The notes beneath the pieces are model-generated. The model was not told the origin of the DNA. It ran no database searches and was given only the letters and a program-made list of their open reading frames with translations. From assembly GCF_009742705.1 (NCBI RefSeq), contig NZ_WPCU01000009.1, positions 7,613-71,612 on the forward strand: DNA of 64,000 nt, in the 5' to 3' direction. Each line of letters starts with the position of its first letter. Within the stretch, counting starts at the first letter, position 1. This document shows positions 36,205-44,445 of this stretch, one piece after another. The position numbers and the translations under genes were made by a program. This DNA is from Auraticoccus cholistanensis (GTDB lineage Bacteria > Actinomycetota > Actinomycetes > Propionibacteriales > Propionibacteriaceae).

Positions 36205-37152
36205 TCAGATCAGCAGGAGCAGGAGGAGCAGGGCGGCCAGCACGGCAGCTGCCACCGCCACCACGGGGACCCAGCGGGGGCTCCCGGGACGACGGGTGGC
36301 CGGCGGCCGGCCGCGGCGCTGGAGGGCCTCGTCCAGCTCGGCGGCCCGCCGCCGCAGCGGCTCGATCTCGGCCGCCGGCGCGGCCGGGGACGGCTCCAGC
36401 TCGAGCTCGTCGAGGGTCACCACGGTCACGCCGGGGTCCTGCTCCCAGGAGCCCCCGGGGCCGGCCGGCAGCCGCAGCAGCCCGAGGGTGCGGTGCTCCC
36501 GGTCCGGCGGCAGCTGGGCGACCACGTCCTCCCAGACGCGCCGCATGACGGCCTGCTGCGCCGCGTCGTCGTGGCGGGCCGGCCACATCGCCCGGCTGAC
36601 CCGGCCCATCAGGGCCGCACCGCGGGCGAGCCCGATGCGGGCCGAGCGGGGCAGCTCCTCGGCGGGCAGCGAGTCCACGGCGGCCAGCACGGGGTCGAGC
36701 TGCGGCCGGGGGTCGGCGCCGGGGGCGAACAGCGTCAGCACCGCTCCGAGCCGGGTCGTGCCCTCCCGGTGCAGCAGGACGGCGACCACTCCGGTGGCGG
36801 GGGCGCCCGCCGTCAGCCGGACGGCGGCGGCCCCGAAGGGCGCCCCCGAGCCGGTCCGTCCGGTGGCCAGCACCCCCTCGGTGTCGGCCTGCTCGCCGCT
36901 GGAGCGGAGGGTGGTGGCGAGCTCTTCCCGGACGACCGCCAGGTCGGGCAGCTCGACACCCAGCCGGACCACCACCGCGGACGGCACCCCGTCCACCGTC
37001 CACACCCAGCAGCCGGTCAGGAAGCCGCCGACGGCCAGGTCGACCAGCGGCAGGGTCACCCCGCGCAGGGTCGCGAGGTCCTCGCGGAGCTCGGCGGCGG
37101 CCACGCCGTGGTAGTCGGCGAGGGGGACGAGGGCGGTGCGGGCGGCGGACAC
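36205..37152 (-). CDS. Hypothetical tail-anchored protein
   Basis: A 315-residue protein with no recognised family. It has a mostly soluble alpha/beta N-terminal part and a Pro/Glu-rich, then coiled segment (EIEPLRRRAAELDEALQRRG, about residues 260-280). It ends in one C-terminal membrane helix followed by no soluble domain, so it should be tail-anchored in the cytoplasmic membrane facing inward. The GTG at 37152 is chosen because TATCCT lies 7 nt before it on the minus strand, the leaderless arrangement common in this window. Longer frames up to 37362 would run into the divergent lipoprotein gene. Confidence 0.6.
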   Translation of the reverse strand: MSAARTALVPLADYHGVAAAELREDLATLRGVTLPLVDLAVGGFLTGCWVWTVDGVPSAVVVRLGVELPDLAVVREELATTLRSSGEQADTEGVLATGRTGSGAPFGAAAVRLTAGAPATGVVAVLLHREGTTRLGAVLTLFAPGADPRPQLDPVLAAVDSLPAEELPRSARIGLARGAALMGRVSRAMWPARHDDAAQQAVMRRVWEDVVAQLPPDREHRTLGLLRLPAGPGGSWEQDPGVTVVTLDELELEPSPAAPAAEIEPLRRRAAELDEALQRRGRPPATRRPGSPRWVPVVAVAAAVLAALLLLLLLI

Positions 37153-37159
37153 CCGCCAC

Positions 37160-37165
37160 AGGATA
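37160..37165 (-). promoter_or_regulatory. -10 box (TATCCT) for a leaderless transcript
   Basis: On the minus strand TATCCT is followed by GTGGCGG (7 nt) and then the GTG at 37152. Confidence 0.5.
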
Positions 37166-37264
37166 GGGAGCACGGAGGTCCCGCCCTGCCCGGCCACCAG
37201 CCAGCCCTGCTCGCACCCGCCGGCGCGGTACGCCGTCCCGCCCGTGCCGGGGAGGCGCCTCGCG

Positions 37265-37270
37265 TAGGGT
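37265..37270 (+). promoter_or_regulatory. -10 box (TAGGGT) for a leaderless TAP-hydrolase mRNA
   Basis: TAGGGT is followed by GAACGG (6 nt) and then the GTG at 37277. Confidence 0.55.
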
Positions 37271-37276
37271 GAACGG

Positions 37277-38857
37277 GTGCCACCGACCAGCAAGCGGGTG
37301 ACCGCCTCGATCGCCGCGGTGCTGGCGCTGGTCCTTCCCTCCTGCACCCCCGGGTCTCCCACGGACCCGGCGCCGACGCAGAGCTCGCCCGCGCGGACGG
37401 GCTCCCCGAGCGCGGAGCCGTCGGACCACCCGGACCGTCCCGACCCGCAGGTTCCCGACGTCGCACCGGAGGGCTTCGTGACGCCGCCGCCGGGCCAGGG
37501 CGCCGAGCGCTACCGGCAGCAGCGGATCGGGTGGACGTCCTGCGGGGCCCACCAGTGCGCCACGGTCGCGGCCCCGCTGGAGCACGCCCGGCCGGACCGC
37601 CAGGCCATCACCCTCAGCCTGCTCAAGGTCCCCGCCACCGAGGAGCCACGGCTGGGCACGCTCTTCGTCAACCCCGGCGGCCCGGGCTTCCCCGGCACCA
37701 GCACCGCCGCCGAGCTGCCCCGCACCGGGCTCGAGCAGTACGACATCGTCGGCTGGGACCCCCGCGGGGTGGGCGGTTCGACGCCGGTCCGCTGCTTCCA
37801 GGGCGAGGACGTGGACGCCTACATGGCCCTCGACACCTCACCGGACGACTCCGCCGAGCGGCAGGCCCTGGTGGTGGCCAACCGCTCCTTCGGCCAGTCC
37901 TGCCTGGAGCGCTCGGGCGAGCTGCTGCAGCACATCAGCACGCTGGAGACGGTGCGCGACCTCGACCTGCTGCGCTCCCTGGTCGGTGACGAGCGGCTCA
38001 GCTACCTCGGCTACTCCTACGGCACCTACATCGGGGCGCTGTACGCCGAGCTGTTCCCCGACCGGGTGGGACGGCTGGTGCTGGACAGCGCGGTCAACAT
38101 CACCGACGCCGAGGACGTCACCCAGGCCGAGGGGTTCGACCGGGCCCTGGGCGCCTTCGCGGACTGGTGCGTGAGCCAGGGCTGCCGGCTGGGCACCACG
38201 CGGGAGGAGGTGCTGGAGCAGGTCACCACGATCTTCGACGCCACCGACGTGCAGCCCATGGCCACCGCCGGCGACCGCCAGCTGACCCAGTCGCTGGCCG
38301 TCACCGGCGTCGTGCTGCTGCTCTACAGCGAGCAGAGCTGGCCGCAGCTGCGCGAGGCCCTGGAGCTCGCCGCCGACGGCGAGGGGGACGCGCTGCTGTT
38401 CTACGCCGACCAGTACAACCAGCGCGGTGAGGACGGGCAGTACGGGCAGAGCACCTTCGCCTTCCCGGCGATCAGCTGCGTCGACACCGCCGACGGCGGC
38501 CTGGACGAGGCGCTGGAGCAGTGGCAGGCCGACGAGGAGGTGGCGCCGGTGTTCGGCCGCTACTTCGGTCCCGCGCTGACCTGCCCGGTGTGGCCGGTCA
38601 CCCCCGACGTGCCCGAGGGCACCATCACCGGGGCGGGGGCGGACCCGCTGCTGGTGATCGGCACGACCGGCGACTCCGCCACCCCGTACGAGTACGCGGT
38701 GTCGATGGCCGAGCAGCTGGAGTCGGGGCACCTGCTCACCCTCGAGGGCGAGGGCCACGGCGCCTTCGGCGACGGCAACGCCTGCGTCGACGGGGCGGTG
38801 GTGGCCTACCTGACCGAGGGCACGCTGCCGCCCGAGGGGACCCGCTGCCGTGAGTGA
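37277..38857 (+). CDS. Secreted TAP-type alpha/beta hydrolase (tripeptidyl aminopeptidase-like)
   Basis: A 526-residue exported hydrolase of the SlpD/E, Tap peptidase group. The signal peptide ends in LVLPSC, a weak lipobox with Cys about residue 23, so it may be a lipoprotein. A Pro/Ser-rich linker precedes the catalytic domain. Visible elements are NPGGPGFPGT (oxyanion loop), WDPRGVGGS, and the nucleophile elbow GYSYGTYIG. Near the end the acid GTTGDSATPYEYA and the His in LEGEGHGAFG form the C-terminal TAP domain. It should remove short peptides from the N-termini of extracellular substrates. Its stop codon overlaps the next gene. Confidence 0.87.
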   Translation: MPPTSKRVTASIAAVLALVLPSCTPGSPTDPAPTQSSPARTGSPSAEPSDHPDRPDPQVPDVAPEGFVTPPPGQGAERYRQQRIGWTSCGAHQCATVAAPLEHARPDRQAITLSLLKVPATEEPRLGTLFVNPGGPGFPGTSTAAELPRTGLEQYDIVGWDPRGVGGSTPVRCFQGEDVDAYMALDTSPDDSAERQALVVANRSFGQSCLERSGELLQHISTLETVRDLDLLRSLVGDERLSYLGYSYGTYIGALYAELFPDRVGRLVLDSAVNITDAEDVTQAEGFDRALGAFADWCVSQGCRLGTTREEVLEQVTTIFDATDVQPMATAGDRQLTQSLAVTGVVLLLYSEQSWPQLREALELAADGEGDALLFYADQYNQRGEDGQYGQSTFAFPAISCVDTADGGLDEALEQWQADEEVAPVFGRYFGPALTCPVWPVTPDVPEGTITGAGADPLLVIGTTGDSATPYEYAVSMAEQLESGHLLTLEGEGHGAFGDGNACVDGAVVAYLTEGTLPPEGTRCRE

Positions 38858-39548
38858 GCGCCGGGACCCGGTGCTGCTGCTGTGCGCCCACGGCACCGAC
38901 AACCTGCAGGGCCGGGCCGTCGTGGACACGCTGGCGCGCCTGGTGGCCGAGCGGGGTGTGCGGGTGGCGCAGACCTGGGTGGACGTCCAGCACCCCCAGG
39001 TCGAGGAGGTGCTGACCGGCCTCGTCGGGGCGGGGGAGCAGGTGGTCGTCGTGCCGGCCCTGCTGTCGGCCGGCTACCACACCCAGGTCGACATCGCCCG
39101 GGCCGTGGCCGCCCACCCGGGACGGGCGGTGGCCACCGGTGCCCTCGGGCCCGACCCGCAGCTCGCCGCGCTGCTGCACCGACGGCTGCGTGAGGCCGGC
39201 GCCGGGCCGTCCGACGCCGTGGTGGTGGCCGCGGCGGGTTCCAGCCGCAGCGACAGCGCCCGTGACGTCCGCGCGGTGGCCGACCTGCTCTCGCAGCGGT
39301 GGGGGAGCGAGGTGGCCGTCGGCTTCGGCGCCAAGGCCGAGCCGTCGGTGGCCCAGGCCGTCGGCGCCGCCCGGGCCGGCGGCGCGACCAGGGTGGTGGT
39401 GGCCAGCTACCTGCTGGCGCCCGGCTACTTCCACGACCGGCTGCTGGAGCAGGGGGCCGACGTGGTCACCCAACCCCTGGGCGTGGCGCCGGAGCTGGTG
39501 CAGGTGGTGCTCGACCGCTACCGCTCGGCGCTCCCTCCCGCTTCCTGA
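38850..39548 (+). CDS. cbiX: CbiX-type sirohydrochlorin chelatase
   Basis: A 232-residue protein made of two CbiX/SirB-like halves. Each half carries conserved chelatase features: LLLCAHGTDNLQGR with the first His near residue 14 and ALLSAGYHTQVDIA with the second in the first half, and a similar but less complete block in the second half (VVASYLLAPGYFHDRL). These enzymes insert Co2+ or Fe2+ into sirohydrochlorin for B12 or siroheme. No other cob or siroheme genes are nearby, so the choice of metal is open. The GTG start overlaps the TAP-hydrolase stop by 8 bp, so they share a transcript. Confidence 0.85.
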   Translation: MSERRDPVLLLCAHGTDNLQGRAVVDTLARLVAERGVRVAQTWVDVQHPQVEEVLTGLVGAGEQVVVVPALLSAGYHTQVDIARAVAAHPGRAVATGALGPDPQLAALLHRRLREAGAGPSDAVVVAAAGSSRSDSARDVRAVADLLSQRWGSEVAVGFGAKAEPSVAQAVGAARAGGATRVVVASYLLAPGYFHDRLLEQGADVVTQPLGVAPELVQVVLDRYRSALPPAS

Positions 39549-39555
39549 GAGACAT

Positions 39556-39584
39556 TTGGTTTCCTCTCAACCGTTGCTTACTGT
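39556..39584 (+). promoter_or_regulatory. Promoter of the Rpf gene
   Basis: TTGGTT (39556-39561) and TACTGT (39579-39584) are separated by exactly 17 bp in a locally AT-richer stretch. The predicted start of transcription is about 39591, leaving a leader of ~160 nt. Confidence 0.6.
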
Positions 39585-39590
39585 GGAGCA

Positions 39591-40424
<834 letters not shown>

Positions 40425-40453
40425 CGCACGCCGCCCGCACGGGCGGGGCCTCG

Positions 40454-40487
40454 ACGGGCCCGGGGCGCCCCCGCGTCCCGGGCCCGT
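40454..40487 (+). terminator. Hairpin after the Rpf gene
   Basis: ACGGGCCCGGG (40454-40464) pairs perfectly with CCCGGGCCCGT (40477-40487) around a 12-nt loop, 30 bp past the Rpf stop. It lies before the tRNA gene and should insulate it. Confidence 0.7.
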
Positions 40488-40569
40488 GGCCTGCCCGGGG
40501 TCCAACCACGGATTGCGTGCGGCCGTCCGCCGACGGCTATAGTGAGCAGCCGTGCGGTCGTCCGCACCC

Positions 40570-40645
40570 GCCGCCTTAGCTCAGATGGCAGAGCGACGCA
40601 CTCGTAATGCGTAGGTCTCGGGTTCGATTCCCGAAGGCGGCTCCA
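40570..40645 (+). tRNA. tRNA-Thr (anticodon CGT)
   Basis: A complete cloverleaf. The acceptor stem GCCGCCT/AGGCGGC (40570-40576 with 40635-40641), the D arm TAGCTCAGATGGCAGAGC and a 7-nt anticodon loop CTCGTAA (anticodon CGT, reading ACG) are visible. The T loop TTCGATT and an encoded CCA (40643-40645) complete it. The discriminator base is T. It is a single-copy, isolated tRNA gene between a terminator and the ANTAR gene. No integrase or att repeat is adjacent. Confidence 0.95.
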
Positions 40646-40699
40646 CGCACAGGCAGCCCGACCTGGGCCGCCGTCGTCCGCCGAGTCGAGGGAGCCGCC

Positions 40700-41440
40700 G
40701 TGCCGGACGAGGCCAGAGGTGCCGCCATCCGCGCCCGACTCGGCACGGCGCTGACGACGGCCGAGGACGTCGAGAGCTACCTGCAGGCGGCGGTCGACTC
40801 GCTGGCCGAGGTCACCGGCCTGCCGGTCTCCTCCTCCCTCTCCACCAGCGTCCAGGGCCACGCCTACACGATGGCCACCACCAGCCGGGAGGCCTGGCAG
40901 GCCGACCAGGTCGAGTTCGACGCGGCCGAGGGCCCCTGCTGGGAGGCCCTGCAGCTGGGCCGGCTGCACGGCGGCATCGACCTGGACGAGGAGAGGCGCT
41001 GGCCCACCTGGTCCGCGGTCGCGCGGCTGCTCGGGTTCCGCTCCGGGGTGGCGGTCATGGCCGAGCTGAGGCCGGGGGACCGGCTCGTGCTCAACTGCTA
41101 CGGCGAGGACAAGACCCTGCTGGACCCGGCGGCCGTCGAGCGGGCCCAGCAGTTCGTCGACGAGCTGGCGGCGACGCTGCCGGTCGCGCTGCGGATCGCC
41201 CAGCAGGCCAGCGACGTGCACCACCTGCAGCAGGCCCTGGTCAACCGGTCGGTGATCGACCAGGCGCTGGGGGTGCTGATGGCCCAGAACCGGTGCTCCC
41301 GCGACGAGGCCTTCGGCATCCTGCGGCGCGCCTCCCAGAACCGCAACGTCAAGCTGCGCGACGTCGCGGCGGCGATCGTGGAGCGCCTCACCGGGCACCC
41401 GGTCGCACCGCCCGCCGGGTTCAACCGCTCCCAGGACTGA
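40700..41440 (+). CDS. GAF-ANTAR domain regulator
   Basis: A 246-residue signalling protein. The GAF domain covers roughly residues 10-165 (AEGPCWEALQLGR, RSGVAVMAELRPGDRLVLNCYG). A short coiled linker leads to a C-terminal ANTAR domain (ALVNRSVIDQALGVLMAQNRCSRDEAFGILRRASQNRNVKLRDVAAAIV). ANTAR domains bind paired hexaloop RNA hairpins and prevent transcription termination; the GAF ligand is unknown. The GTG at 40700 follows GAGGGAG. A start inside the tRNA gene is possible only in the longer frame and is rejected. The convergent lyase gene ends 4 bp after its stop. Confidence 0.85.
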   Translation: MPDEARGAAIRARLGTALTTAEDVESYLQAAVDSLAEVTGLPVSSSLSTSVQGHAYTMATTSREAWQADQVEFDAAEGPCWEALQLGRLHGGIDLDEERRWPTWSAVARLLGFRSGVAVMAELRPGDRLVLNCYGEDKTLLDPAAVERAQQFVDELAATLPVALRIAQQASDVHHLQQALVNRSVIDQALGVLMAQNRCSRDEAFGILRRASQNRNVKLRDVAAAIVERLTGHPVAPPAGFNRSQD

Positions 41441-41444
41441 GGCC

Positions 41445-42713
41445 TCAGCGCGGCGGCTGGGGCAGCGCGGGCCCGCGCTCGACCAGGGCCTGCGGCACCT
41501 CCACCACCATCAGGTCCAGCGACCGGCCCTCGGTGAGGCGGCCGGACTGGATCAGCACCCGGCGGCTGTCCGGGCTGAAGATGGGGTGGGTGTGGTCGGG
41601 CTTCATCACGTGCCCGGTCGTCAGCACGGTCTGCTCCCCGCTGCGCCGGTCGATCAGCGTGACGTCGCCGGCGAAGTCGTCGGCGACCGCCCAGCGGCCG
41701 TCGGGGGAGCCGTTGCAGTGCCAGAACCCCTGCCCCGGACCCTGGCCCAGGAGGCGCACCGCGTCGGTGCGCAGGTCCAGCACGGCGACCCCGCTGGGCT
41801 TGGTGGCCAGGTAGGGCAGGTGGGCCATCACGTTGAACATCAGCTCGTCGGGGCCCGAGACGGTCTCGTGGGTGACCCACTCGTCCGGCGTCTCCCGGTA
41901 GAGCGGGCGGTTGTTCGAGCCGTCGGCCCGCACGCCCCAGATCCGCTGCGGGGCGTCCCCGGTGGTCTCGTGGCAGTAGATGATCTCCCCGGGCACCCAC
42001 GGGTTCACCTGCACGTGCCCCATCCGGAAGTCGACGTCGAGCACCGTGGTGATCTCACCGGTGGCCAGGTCGATCCGGCGGATGCCGCCCGGACCCCGAC
42101 CGGCCTCGGCGAAGCGGCGCCGGGCGGCCTCCCGCTCCTCGGCGGGGTCGGTGTTGGCCGAGTCCACCGCGGTGCGGACCCCGCGCTCGGAGCCGACGGC
42201 CCAGGCCGGCTGCTCCCAGCCGACGCCCCAGTAGGCGGCGCTGCCGTCGGGGTCGACGGCGAAGCCGCCGGAGTCACGCAGGTCGTCGGGCAGCACGCAG
42301 ACCACCCGCTCCGGGGGCGTGGTCAGCCCCGGACGTCCCGCCAGCGCGTTCTCGACGAGCGGGTCCAGCTGCAGCTCCACGAGCTCGCGCCGGCCGTCGC
42401 GGGTGCGCATGTGGAACAACCGGTTGCTGTCGCGGGCGAGGTTCAGGCTGCCGGTGTCCATGCCGGGGTCGTCGGTCAGCTGCACGATGTCGCCGCGGGC
42501 CTCGTGCACCAGGAAGGCCTGCGAGCCGTTGCCGCCGCGCTCGGAGCGGAAGAGCACCCACTCCCCGTCCGCGGTCCAGGTCGGGTGGGTCTGGTACGGC
42601 TTCGGGCTGCCCGCCGGGTGCGAGGTCAGCACCCGGACCTCCACCCCGGTCACCGGGTCGGTGTAGCTGCTGGTCTCGCTGGGGTGCCGGACGCCGGTGT
42701 TCGGGGTGCTCAC
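41445..42713 (-). CDS. Oligogalacturonate lyase-like beta-propeller (PL22 family)
   Basis: A 422-residue seven-bladed propeller protein without a signal peptide, so it is cytoplasmic. Repeated blade motifs (QTHPTWTADGEWVLFRSERGG, GFAVDPDGSAAYWGVGW, DHTHPIFSPDSRRVLIQSGR) and EIIYCHETTGDAPQRIWGVRADG match oligogalacturonate lyases. Those enzymes use a metal bound by His residues, with a His-x-His-Pro segment in the last blade that is present here. The reaction would be beta-elimination of unsaturated digalacturonate during pectin breakdown. No other pectin gene is nearby. The AraC regulator 59 bp upstream on the same strand may control it. Confidence 0.72.
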   Translation of the reverse strand: MSTPNTGVRHPSETSSYTDPVTGVEVRVLTSHPAGSPKPYQTHPTWTADGEWVLFRSERGGNGSQAFLVHEARGDIVQLTDDPGMDTGSLNLARDSNRLFHMRTRDGRRELVELQLDPLVENALAGRPGLTTPPERVVCVLPDDLRDSGGFAVDPDGSAAYWGVGWEQPAWAVGSERGVRTAVDSANTDPAEEREAARRRFAEAGRGPGGIRRIDLATGEITTVLDVDFRMGHVQVNPWVPGEIIYCHETTGDAPQRIWGVRADGSNNRPLYRETPDEWVTHETVSGPDELMFNVMAHLPYLATKPSGVAVLDLRTDAVRLLGQGPGQGFWHCNGSPDGRWAVADDFAGDVTLIDRRSGEQTVLTTGHVMKPDHTHPIFSPDSRRVLIQSGRLTEGRSLDLMVVEVPQALVERGPALPQPPR

Positions 42714-42771
42714 GTGGGAAAACGCTATCTCGTCGCCGGGCGGAGCGCACGAGGGGTCCACGGCGGAGGTC

Positions 42772-43752
42772 TCAGGAGCGCAGCGTCTCGCTGGGAGAGC
42801 GGCCGTACACCGCGCGGTAGTGGCTGGCGAAGCGACCCGGCCGCGGGAAGCCCCAACGGGCCGCGACCGCGGCGACCGTCCGGCCGTCCCCGGGCTGGGC
42901 CTCCAGCAGCTCGCGGTGGGCGCGCTCGAGACGGACACGGCGCAGGTACTCCGAGGGGGTGGCGGAGTGGTGGCGGGCGAAGGCGTACTGCAGGGCCCGC
43001 ACGCCGATCCCCGCCGCGGCCGCGATCTGCGCGGCCGTGACGGGCTCCCCCGCGTGCTCCTCGATGAAGGCGGTGGCCCGTCGCACCGCCGCGGGTGCCG
43101 ACCCGAGCGGCTCCCGGGAGGGGGACAGCGACATGGTCGTGTTGGGGAAGGTCGCCAGGGCGGCCACGGCGAGGTGGCGGACCATCTCCTCGGCGAGCAC
43201 CGGGTGCCCCAAGGCCGACCCGCCGTCGAGCATCTGGCGGTTGGCCAGCGCGAAGACGTCGAGCCAGTACCGGGCCGCGGCCGCGTCGACCGGAGCCAAC
43301 CCGCAGAACCGGAGCTCGCCGGGCGGCAGGCCGTAGCGCTCCTCGGCGACCTCGCGGACCCGGTCGAGCGGGAGCGCCAGGGTGGCGAGCTTGGGGTCCT
43401 CCCAGGACACGTCCAGCGGGACGCCCGTCGGCAGCAGCACGGCGTCCCCCCGCTGGAACCGGTGCACGTCGCCGGGCACCCCGATCTCGTAGCGGCCCTG
43501 GGTGATGTGGCCCAGCAGCAGGTAGTGGAAGGGCTGGGTCGTCGTCTCGTACCGGGTCGGGCTGTGCCACCGGGTGGCCTGCAGCGAGGGTCCCTCGGCC
43601 ACCCGTGCCACCGTCGTCCCCCCGGGCGTCCGCGCGCGACGCACCCGGCCCTCGTGCGCGATGATCGTGCGCTCGACGACCTCGGCCACCTCGTCGGTGG
43701 TGCGGGCGACCAGCGTGTGCTGCTGGATCGGGGGTGCGGGGTGCTCGGACAC
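42772..43752 (-). CDS. AraC-family transcriptional regulator (first of two)
   Basis: A 326-residue regulator. The N-terminal cupin-like sensor region (HYLLLGHITQGRYEIGVPGDVHRFQRGDAVLLPTGVPLDVSWED) is followed by a helical linker. The C-terminal double helix-turn-helix comes last (EPVTAAQIAAAAGIGVRALQYAFARHHSATPSEYLRRVRLERAHRELL and VAAVAARWGFPRPGRFASHYRAVYGRSP). It has the same architecture as the protein at 46923-47972. It starts with GTG; a TAGCCT -10 box lies on the minus strand at 43807-43812. The oligogalacturonate lyase gene just downstream is a plausible target. Confidence 0.88.
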   Translation of the reverse strand: MSEHPAPPIQQHTLVARTTDEVAEVVERTIIAHEGRVRRARTPGGTTVARVAEGPSLQATRWHSPTRYETTTQPFHYLLLGHITQGRYEIGVPGDVHRFQRGDAVLLPTGVPLDVSWEDPKLATLALPLDRVREVAEERYGLPPGELRFCGLAPVDAAAARYWLDVFALANRQMLDGGSALGHPVLAEEMVRHLAVAALATFPNTTMSLSPSREPLGSAPAAVRRATAFIEEHAGEPVTAAQIAAAAGIGVRALQYAFARHHSATPSEYLRRVRLERAHRELLEAQPGDGRTVAAVAARWGFPRPGRFASHYRAVYGRSPSETLRS

Positions 43753-43841
43753 GGGAGTTCTTCTTCGGGAGAGGTCGGGGCCGGCTGCCTGACCCTGCCG
43801 CCTACCAGGCTACGGGACCGCTCGGCAGGGGTGCGAACGCG

Positions 43842-43878
43842 CTCGTGCCCGCCGGTCACGGGGACCGGCGGGCACGAG
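43842..43878 (-). terminator. 16-bp perfect stem-loop
   Basis: The arms 43842-43857 and 43863-43878 are perfect complements around ACGGG. The hairpin lies 38 bp past the stop of the 47-residue gene (minus strand) and upstream of the first AraC promoter. It most likely terminates the rpmG side of transcription. Confidence 0.8.
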
Positions 43879-43915
43879 ACGTCGACCGGGAGCGCCGAGC
43901 GCGTCCCGGAGCAGA

Positions 43916-44059
43916 TCAGCGGCGGGTGCGCGACACCTTCCGCAGACCCTCCTTGATCTTGCGCTGGTTCTCGGGCTTGCGCAGCTCGCGCTCGGCGATC
44001 TGCAGGACCTTGCCCACCACGGCGCCCTTGACGGCACCCTTCAGCAACCTGGCGATCAT
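43916..44059 (-). CDS. Small basic protein, 47 residues
   Basis: A very short gene with an excellent AGGAGG ribosome-binding site 7 nt before the ATG at 44059. The product begins MIARLLKGAVKGAVVGKVLQIAERELRK and ends in a Lys/Arg-rich tail (RKVSRTRR). It is an amphipathic helix with Gly/Ala-x3 spacing, then a basic segment, with no Cys. No family is recognised with certainty. It lies between rpmG and a strong terminator on the same strand, so it may be co-transcribed with rpmG. Confidence 0.65.
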   Translation of the reverse strand: MIARLLKGAVKGAVVGKVLQIAERELRKPENQRKIKEGLRKVSRTRR

Positions 44060-44186
44060 GTGCCACACCTCCTCTTCCTTCCCTCCAGTCAACCAGACAG
44101 GACCACGACGGCCGCCGCCCGGCGCCGGAACCAGGGGAAGACCGGGGTGGACCGGTGCTCGACCCGTCCACCCCCTCAGACCGCGG

Positions 44187-44354
44187 TCAGCGCTGCTCGC
44201 GGAACTCCACGTGGCGGCGGGCGACCGGGTCGAACTTGCGCAGCGTCAGCCGCTCGGGGTCGTTGCGGCGGTTCTTGCGGGTGACGTAGGTGAACCCCGT
44301 GCCGGCGGTGGAACGCAGCCGGACGACGGGACGCAGCTCGGTGCGGCTGGCCAT
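44187..44354 (-). CDS. rpmG: 50S ribosomal protein L33, zinc-independent (C-minus) form
   Basis: A 55-residue bL33 ([43 protein letters not shown]). The two CxxC zinc-binding pairs of the C-plus form are absent (no Cys at all), so this is the zinc-free paralogue that bacteria use when zinc is scarce. AGGAGG precedes the ATG. A 15-bp palindrome matching the Zur operator pattern lies 18 bp upstream, which fits the known control of such paralogues. The other members of a C-minus set (S14, S18, L28) are not in this window. Confidence 0.93.
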   Translation of the reverse strand: MASRTELRPVVRLRSTAGTGFTYVTRKNRRNDPERLTLRKFDPVARRHVEFREQR

Positions 44355-44371
44355 GGTGACCTCCTGGTCGT

Positions 44372-44386
44372 TGAGAACGGTTCTCC
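44372..44386 (-). promoter_or_regulatory. Zur-box-like operator upstream of rpmG
   Basis: TGAGAACGGTTCTCC is a 7-1-7 palindrome (GAGAAC-G-GTTCTC is perfect). It fits the actinobacterial Zur box TGAAAATGATTTTCA at its most conserved positions (TGA.AA.G.TT.TC). It lies 18 bp before the start of a zinc-free L33 gene, a classic Zur target, so derepression under zinc starvation is expected. This is inferred, not shown. Confidence 0.65.
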
Positions 44387-44445
44387 TTCCCTAACACCGG
44401 GAGGGGTCCGGACCTTCCCGCCGCTGCCGCCCGGTGCAGGTCGCC

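Noticed and set aside
40570-40645. tRNA-Thr as an integration site for a mobile element
   Set aside because: No integrase, no repeated tRNA 3' end downstream and no shift in gene style were seen.
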